A stretch of 9,433 nt of DNA from an uncultured Roseiflexaceae bacterium (GTDB taxonomy: Bacteria; Chloroflexota; Chloroflexia; Chloroflexales; Roseiflexaceae): positions 1-9,433 of the forward strand of contig CAIPUQ010000084.1 in assembly GCA_903868295.1 (NCBI GenBank). Direction: 5' to 3'. Made by a program: the position numbers and the translations under genes. The notes below the pieces were generated by a model that was not told the DNA's origin, searched no databases, and saw nothing but the letters and a program-made list of their open reading frames with translations. Each line of letters starts with the position of its first letter. The first letter of the stretch is position 1. Shown here piece by piece: positions 6,155-9,433 of this stretch.

Positions 6155-6242
6155 GGGGAGGTCGCATAGTGGCCTAGTGCGCGGAATTGGAAATTCCGTA
6201 AGGGGCAACCCTTCGAGAGTTCAAATCTCTCTCTCCCCGCCA
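6155..6242 (+). tRNA. tRNA-Ser, anticodon GGA
   Basis: Acceptor GGGGAGG (6155-6161) pairs with TCTCCCC (6232-6238), with one G-U. The discriminator is G and CCA is encoded. The anticodon stem CGGAA/TTCCG encloses TTGGAAA, giving anticodon GGA. The class II variable arm AAGGGGCAACCCTT and the T-loop TTCAAAT are clear. No good promoter is visible between the preceding hairpin and this gene. Confidence 0.95.
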
Positions 6243-6246
6243 CACG

Positions 6247-6278
6247 CCGCCGCCATGGAAACATGGTCGGCGGTTTTT
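6247..6278 (+). terminator. Intrinsic terminator at the end of the tRNA island
   Basis: The left arm CCGCCGCCATG (6247-6257) pairs with CATGG (6262-6266) and CGGCGG (6268-6273), leaving one bulged T at 6267. The loop is a stable GAAA tetraloop, and TTTTT follows at 6274-6278. Confidence 0.9.
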
Positions 6279-6335
6279 CAATACCAAACGCCTCTATTGC
6301 GCCCGTTTTGTCTCTGCGGAACGCATCTCGTCGGG

Positions 6336-6341
6336 TATAAT
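6336..6341 (+). promoter_or_regulatory. Consensus -10 box for the MFS-fucosidase-WxcM unit
   Basis: A perfect TATAAT lies 17 nt upstream of the first possible ATG of the MFS gene (6359). No good -35 hexamer is seen at the right distance. Transcription should start near 6348, giving a very short leader. Confidence 0.5.
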
Positions 6342-6358
6342 CTCTTCATTCACTTTTA

Positions 6359-7615
6359 ATGGACAGCATAATGGAACGACAGGCCGGTTTTCTCGATGTG
6401 ATGAAGTACCGTGACTTCAGACTGCTCTGGACAGGCCAGCTGATTTCCATTACTGGTTCGCAGATGCGCATGGTGGCAGTTGATTGGCAAGTCTACGAAA
6501 TCGCCACGAAACAAGGGCTCAACCCAGCATTAGCCCTCGGTTTTATTGGACTCATGCGTGTCATACCGATGACCCTAACGGCGCTCTTTGCCGGTGTTGC
6601 AGCAGACCGATTCGAACGGCGCAAAGTCATCATGGTAACGTCGTTCGTTGCGTTGTTTGCATCGATTATTCTGGCATTAGCGGGCAGCCTCGAAACACCG
6701 AACCTCATGATTGTCTATGCCATGGTGGTCGTCACCGCCATCGCCTCGGCATTCGAAATGCCGGCTCGACAAGCACTCACCCCCGCACTTGTTCCGGCGC
6801 CGATGCTCTCGCAGGCGATGAGCGCCGGCATCATCTCGTGGCAGCTGGCAACCGTGCTCGGTCCTTCAATTGCAGGCGTGTTGATTGCGTTCTATGGCGT
6901 CGTGCCGCTCTATTGGATCGACGCGGCGTCCTATTTGGCAGTGGTCTATGCTGCGGTCATGATGCGACCAGTGGTTGTCGATTCCAACCGCCCTCCCGTC
7001 CGCATGAAGGATGCGTTCGAAGGCCTCAAGTTTGTCTTTAAACACCGCCTTATGTCATCGACCATGTTGCTCGATTTCTTTGCGACATTCTTCGGTGCAG
7101 CCACCACCCTTATGCCGATTTTCGCCAACGAAATCCTGCATGTGGGTGCCCAAGGCTACGGCTTGATGCGCGCTGCGCCATCAGTCGGTGCGGTCGCTGC
7201 TGCGGTCCTGTTGACCTCACGGCGCATCACGAGACAGGGTCCGGTGTTGTTGATTTCTGTGGCTATCTTTGGGGTTTCGATGGCCGTGTTTGGGGCATCA
7301 AGCTGGTATCCACTGACGTTATTTGCGTTGGCGATGTCAGGCGCTGCAGATACCATCAGCATGATTATTCGTGGTACATTGCGACAGTTACTGACCCCCG
7401 ACGACCTGCGTGGCCGCATGACCGCCGTCAACATGATTTTTGTGGCGGGGGGACCGCAATTAGGCGAGTTTGTGGTTGGTATCACCGCCAGTATGATCGG
7501 TGCACCACTCGCGGTGCTCATCGGTGGCATACTGTGTCTCGGATTGGTGGGTGGCACCGCCCTCAAAGTACCTGAATTGCGCAAACTGGACACTCCCGAA
7601 ACACTCGCTCGGTAA
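6359..7615 (+). CDS. MFS transporter, MFS_3/EntS-like exporter family
   Basis: This 418-aa protein contains about ten to twelve hydrophobic segments. The N-terminal RDFRLLWTGQLIS (18-30) and the long opening helices are typical of the MFS_3 (EntS-like) branch of the major facilitator superfamily. The loop GVAADRFERRKV (79-90) is the MFS motif A between helices 2 and 3. A basic loop (about 205-230) separates the two halves. These are proton-coupled inner-membrane exporters of drugs, siderophores or other small molecules; the substrate here is unknown. The start is uncertain: ATG at 6359 has no ribosome-binding site, and ATG at 6371 (MERQAG) has only GGA 7 nt upstream. It lies 24 nt before the fucosidase start, so co-transcription is likely. 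Confidence 0.92.
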   Translation: MDSIMERQAGFLDVMKYRDFRLLWTGQLISITGSQMRMVAVDWQVYEIATKQGLNPALALGFIGLMRVIPMTLTALFAGVAADRFERRKVIMVTSFVALFASIILALAGSLETPNLMIVYAMVVVTAIASAFEMPARQALTPALVPAPMLSQAMSAGIISWQLATVLGPSIAGVLIAFYGVVPLYWIDAASYLAVVYAAVMMRPVVVDSNRPPVRMKDAFEGLKFVFKHRLMSSTMLLDFFATFFGAATTLMPIFANEILHVGAQGYGLMRAAPSVGAVAAAVLLTSRRITRQGPVLLISVAIFGVSMAVFGASSWYPLTLFALAMSGAADTISMIIRGTLRQLLTPDDLRGRMTAVNMIFVAGGPQLGEFVVGITASMIGAPLAVLIGGILCLGLVGGTALKVPELRKLDTPETLAR

Positions 7616-7626
7616 CGCTTTGCAAT

Positions 7627-7632
7627 GGAGGA
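7627..7632 (+). promoter_or_regulatory. Ribosome-binding site that fixes the fucosidase start
   Basis: GGAGGA lies 7 nt before the ATG at 7640. It overlaps an in-frame ATG at 7625-7627, which is therefore unlikely to be the real start. Confidence 0.75.
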
Positions 7633-7639
7633 ATCGACA

Positions 7640-8926
7640 ATGACGTCACGCTTCACCAAACCCGACTCTGGCTGGTTTGTCAACGATCGCTTCGGCATGT
7701 TCATCCACTGGGGCCTGTATGCGATGCCTGCACGCCACGAGTGGATCCGCAGTCGCGAAGAGATTTCTATTGCCGACTACCAGAAGCACTTCGAGCACTT
7801 CAATCCCGATTTGTTCAATCCGATCGAATGGGCGCGCATGGCGAAATTGGCCGGGATGAAGTACTTTGTCATTACAACCAAACACCACGACGGCTTTTGT
7901 CTGTGGCCAACCGAGCACACCGATTATTGCATTACCAATACCCCATACCAACGCGACCTCATTCGCCAAACAGTCGATGCGTTCCGCGCCGAAGGCATCA
8001 AAGTCGGTTTTTATTACTCGCTGATCGATTGGCATCACCCCGAGTTCACTATTGACCGCATCCACCCCATGCGCAATAACGCCGCTGAACGCGCCCGCAA
8101 CCCGATGCGCGATATGCGCAAATATGCCGACTACATGCGCAAGCAAGTGTTTGAACTGTGTACGCAATACGGCAAAATCGACTTATTCTGGTTTGATTTT
8201 TCGTATCCCGGTGAAGACGGCAAAGGCCACCAAGATTGGGAGTCCGAAGAACTCTACGCAATCGTCCAAGAACTCCAACCCCATGCACTCGTGGACAATC
8301 GACTCGATCTCCCCGATGTCGGCGACTTCGTGACGCCCGAACAGTTCCAACCCGCTGGCGGGTTTCGTGATGCACAGGGCAAACCCGTGGTATGGGAGGC
8401 CTGTCAGACCTTCAGTGGCTCGTGGGGCTACTACCGCGACGAACATGACTGGAAGTCGGTCGACTTGCTCGTGCGCATGCTGGTCGACGGGGTCAGCAAA
8501 GGCGGCAATCTTTTGCTGAATGTCGGTCCAACCGCACGTGGTCTGTTCGACCAGCGCGCCACCGATCGTCTCAAAGGGATGGGTGATTGGATGGCATTGC
8601 ACAACCGCTCGATATACGGATGTGGTGCTGCGCCTGACGGGTTTACGCAACCAACGGATTGTCGCTACACCTACGATGCGCACACCAATCGACTCTACCT
8701 GCATATTTTTGCATGGCCGTTCCGTGACATCTACTGCCCCGGATTAGGCGATCGTGTGGCGTATGCCCAATTCCTCCACGACGGCAGCGAAGTCCACTTC
8801 GGGGCAGTCGGAGAGGCCAGCTGGGCTGGTATGGCAGGCTACACCGATCAGACACCGTTGGCGTTCCAAGTACCCATTCTCAAACCCGATGTGGTCGTAC
8901 CGGTCATCGAGATATTCCTCAAATAA
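7640..8926 (+). CDS. GH29 alpha-L-fucosidase, no signal peptide
   Basis: The protein has 428 aa and would hydrolyse alpha-L-fucosides with retention of configuration. Seen: GMFIHWGLY (19-27), KHHDGF (81-86, substrate-binding His pair in GH29), and LFWFDF with Asp186 at the nucleophile position. Glu234 in TPEQ is the likeliest acid/base, with Glu253 in WEACQ as alternative. LLLNVGP (291-297) is a GH29 hallmark. A beta-sandwich-like tail follows from about 340. The (beta/alpha)8 domain and overall length fit the family. No signal peptide or membrane segment is seen, so it probably acts in the cytoplasm on imported or recycled fucosides. The ATG at 7640 is chosen from GGAGGA upstream. It sits 24 nt after an MFS exporter gene and 21 nt before a WxcM-like sugar gene, probably in one operon. 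Confidence 0.93.
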   Translation: MTSRFTKPDSGWFVNDRFGMFIHWGLYAMPARHEWIRSREEISIADYQKHFEHFNPDLFNPIEWARMAKLAGMKYFVITTKHHDGFCLWPTEHTDYCITNTPYQRDLIRQTVDAFRAEGIKVGFYYSLIDWHHPEFTIDRIHPMRNNAAERARNPMRDMRKYADYMRKQVFELCTQYGKIDLFWFDFSYPGEDGKGHQDWESEELYAIVQELQPHALVDNRLDLPDVGDFVTPEQFQPAGGFRDAQGKPVVWEACQTFSGSWGYYRDEHDWKSVDLLVRMLVDGVSKGGNLLLNVGPTARGLFDQRATDRLKGMGDWMALHNRSIYGCGAAPDGFTQPTDCRYTYDAHTNRLYLHIFAWPFRDIYCPGLGDRVAYAQFLHDGSEVHFGAVGEASWAGMAGYTDQTPLAFQVPILKPDVVVPVIEIFLK

Positions 8927-8947
8927 CCGACACCAGGAGGAGCTGCC

Positions 8948-9433
8948 ATGACGACTGCGCCAGACGCAACGATATTGCCCGGTGCCTATATCGAAGCAGG
9001 GGTGACCCTCGGCCACCGCATCACCGTCGGTGCAAATTCGGTCGTCTTGGCCGGTGAACAGGCATCGACACGCATCGAAGACGATGTCTGGATCGGTGCA
9101 AATTGTACAATCTATGGCGATGTCGTCATCGGTGCACGTGCACGCATCGATCATGGCTCCGTGGTTACCACTTCCGTCCCACCCAAAGCAGTCGTGATGG
9201 GCAACCCTGCAAAAATTGTCGGGTATGTGGATACGCCGATATATGATCACGGCATTGCACAGACTCGGGTGAGCAATACCACGAGCATCGCGAGTGCGGT
9301 CAAAGGGGTAGCCCTGTATACCCTCAAGTACGTACCGGATATGCGCGGTGCGCTGTCGGTTGGGGAGTTTCATCGAGACATCCCATTCGCCCCCAAACGC
9401 TACTTTTTGGTGCTCGGTGTCCCCACTGCCGAA
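8948..9433 (+). CDS. Bifunctional acyltransferase (left-handed beta-helix)/WxcM-FdtA-like sugar ketoisomerase (partial, 3' end outside window)
   Basis: This frame stays open for 162 codons to the window edge. Residues of about 6-92 are hexapeptide repeats of a left-handed beta-helix acyltransferase (IEDDVWIGANCTIYGDVVIG, 43-62). They end in the usual SVPPKAVVMGNPAKIVG block (76-92), probably with acetyl-CoA as donor. From about 118 the sequence GVALYTLKYVPDMRGALSVG, then IPFAPKRYFLVLGVP, matches the opening of the FdtA/QdtA/WxcM cupin family. That family isomerises dTDP-4-keto-6-deoxyhexoses to 3-keto forms. The catalytic RGxHAH motif would lie just beyond the edge. Such fusions (FdtD/WxcM type) make N-acetylated 3-amino-3,6-dideoxyhexoses. 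The start is set by AGGAGGAG (8935-8942), 5 nt before the ATG. The aminotransferase partner is not in the window. Confidence 0.88.
   Translation, partial: MTTAPDATILPGAYIEAGVTLGHRITVGANSVVLAGEQASTRIEDDVWIGANCTIYGDVVIGARARIDHGSVVTTSVPPKAVVMGNPAKIVGYVDTPIYDHGIAQTRVSNTTSIASAVKGVALYTLKYVPDMRGALSVGEFHRDIPFAPKRYFLVLGVPTAE

Noticed and set aside
5904..6359. Plus-strand open frame (151 codons) across the tRNA genes for Val, Phe and Ser
   Set aside because: Its coding potential comes from tRNA sequence and terminators, and it has no ribosome-binding site or domain.
8744..9373. Minus-strand open frame (209 codons) opposite the fucosidase end and the WxcM-like gene
   Set aside because: The plus strand here encodes clear GH29 and hexapeptide-repeat sequence. 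The minus-strand frame is an echo of the repeats.

Overview
The window reads as bacterial chromosome, moderately GC-rich and mostly coding. A lineage in or near the Chloroflexota (Chloroflexia) is my best guess. It rests on a secreted RCC1-type protein ending in a TPTxTxTP-like threonine/proline tail and on the gene mix. This is inference, because the window holds no rRNA or phylogenetic marker protein.

Layout. (1) Positions 2-2812 (+): the end of one ABC exporter half-transporter, a second complete half-transporter overlapping it by 4 nt (ATGA), and a short-chain dehydrogenase/reductase whose ribosome-binding site overlaps the previous stop. These look like one transcription unit encoding a heterodimeric exporter with one canonical and one degenerate ATPase site, plus an oxidoreductase. 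(2) Positions 2820-2845: a perfect hairpin between convergent genes. (3) Positions 2867-4393 (-): an exported protein with RCC1-like repeats, an IPT/TIG-like domain and a Thr/Pro tail, divergent from (4) 4562-5371 (+), a lone CBM9-like carbohydrate-binding domain protein without a signal peptide. (5) Positions 5382-6278: a tRNA island with Leu(CAG), Gln(CTG), Leu(GAG), Val(TAC), Phe(GAA) and Ser(GGA). All have encoded CCA. There are two clear promoters and three internal or final hairpin terminators. (6) Positions 6359-9433 (+): an MFS exporter, a GH29 alpha-L-fucosidase without a signal peptide, and the start of a bifunctional left-handed beta-helix acyltransferase/WxcM-type sugar ketoisomerase, which runs off the window.

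How they work together. The first block looks like export of an unknown substrate. The last block and the CBM9 protein point to carbohydrate metabolism: a deoxysugar hydrolase next to a nucleotide-deoxysugar modifying enzyme. I see no CRISPR, insertion sequence, phage gene or clear defence system. The most notable features are the degenerate exporter ATPase site, the tRNA-Phe T-loop with both partners of its conserved 54-58 pair exchanged, the terminator-like hairpin 8-10 nt before tRNA-Ser, and the fucosidase/WxcM pairing.
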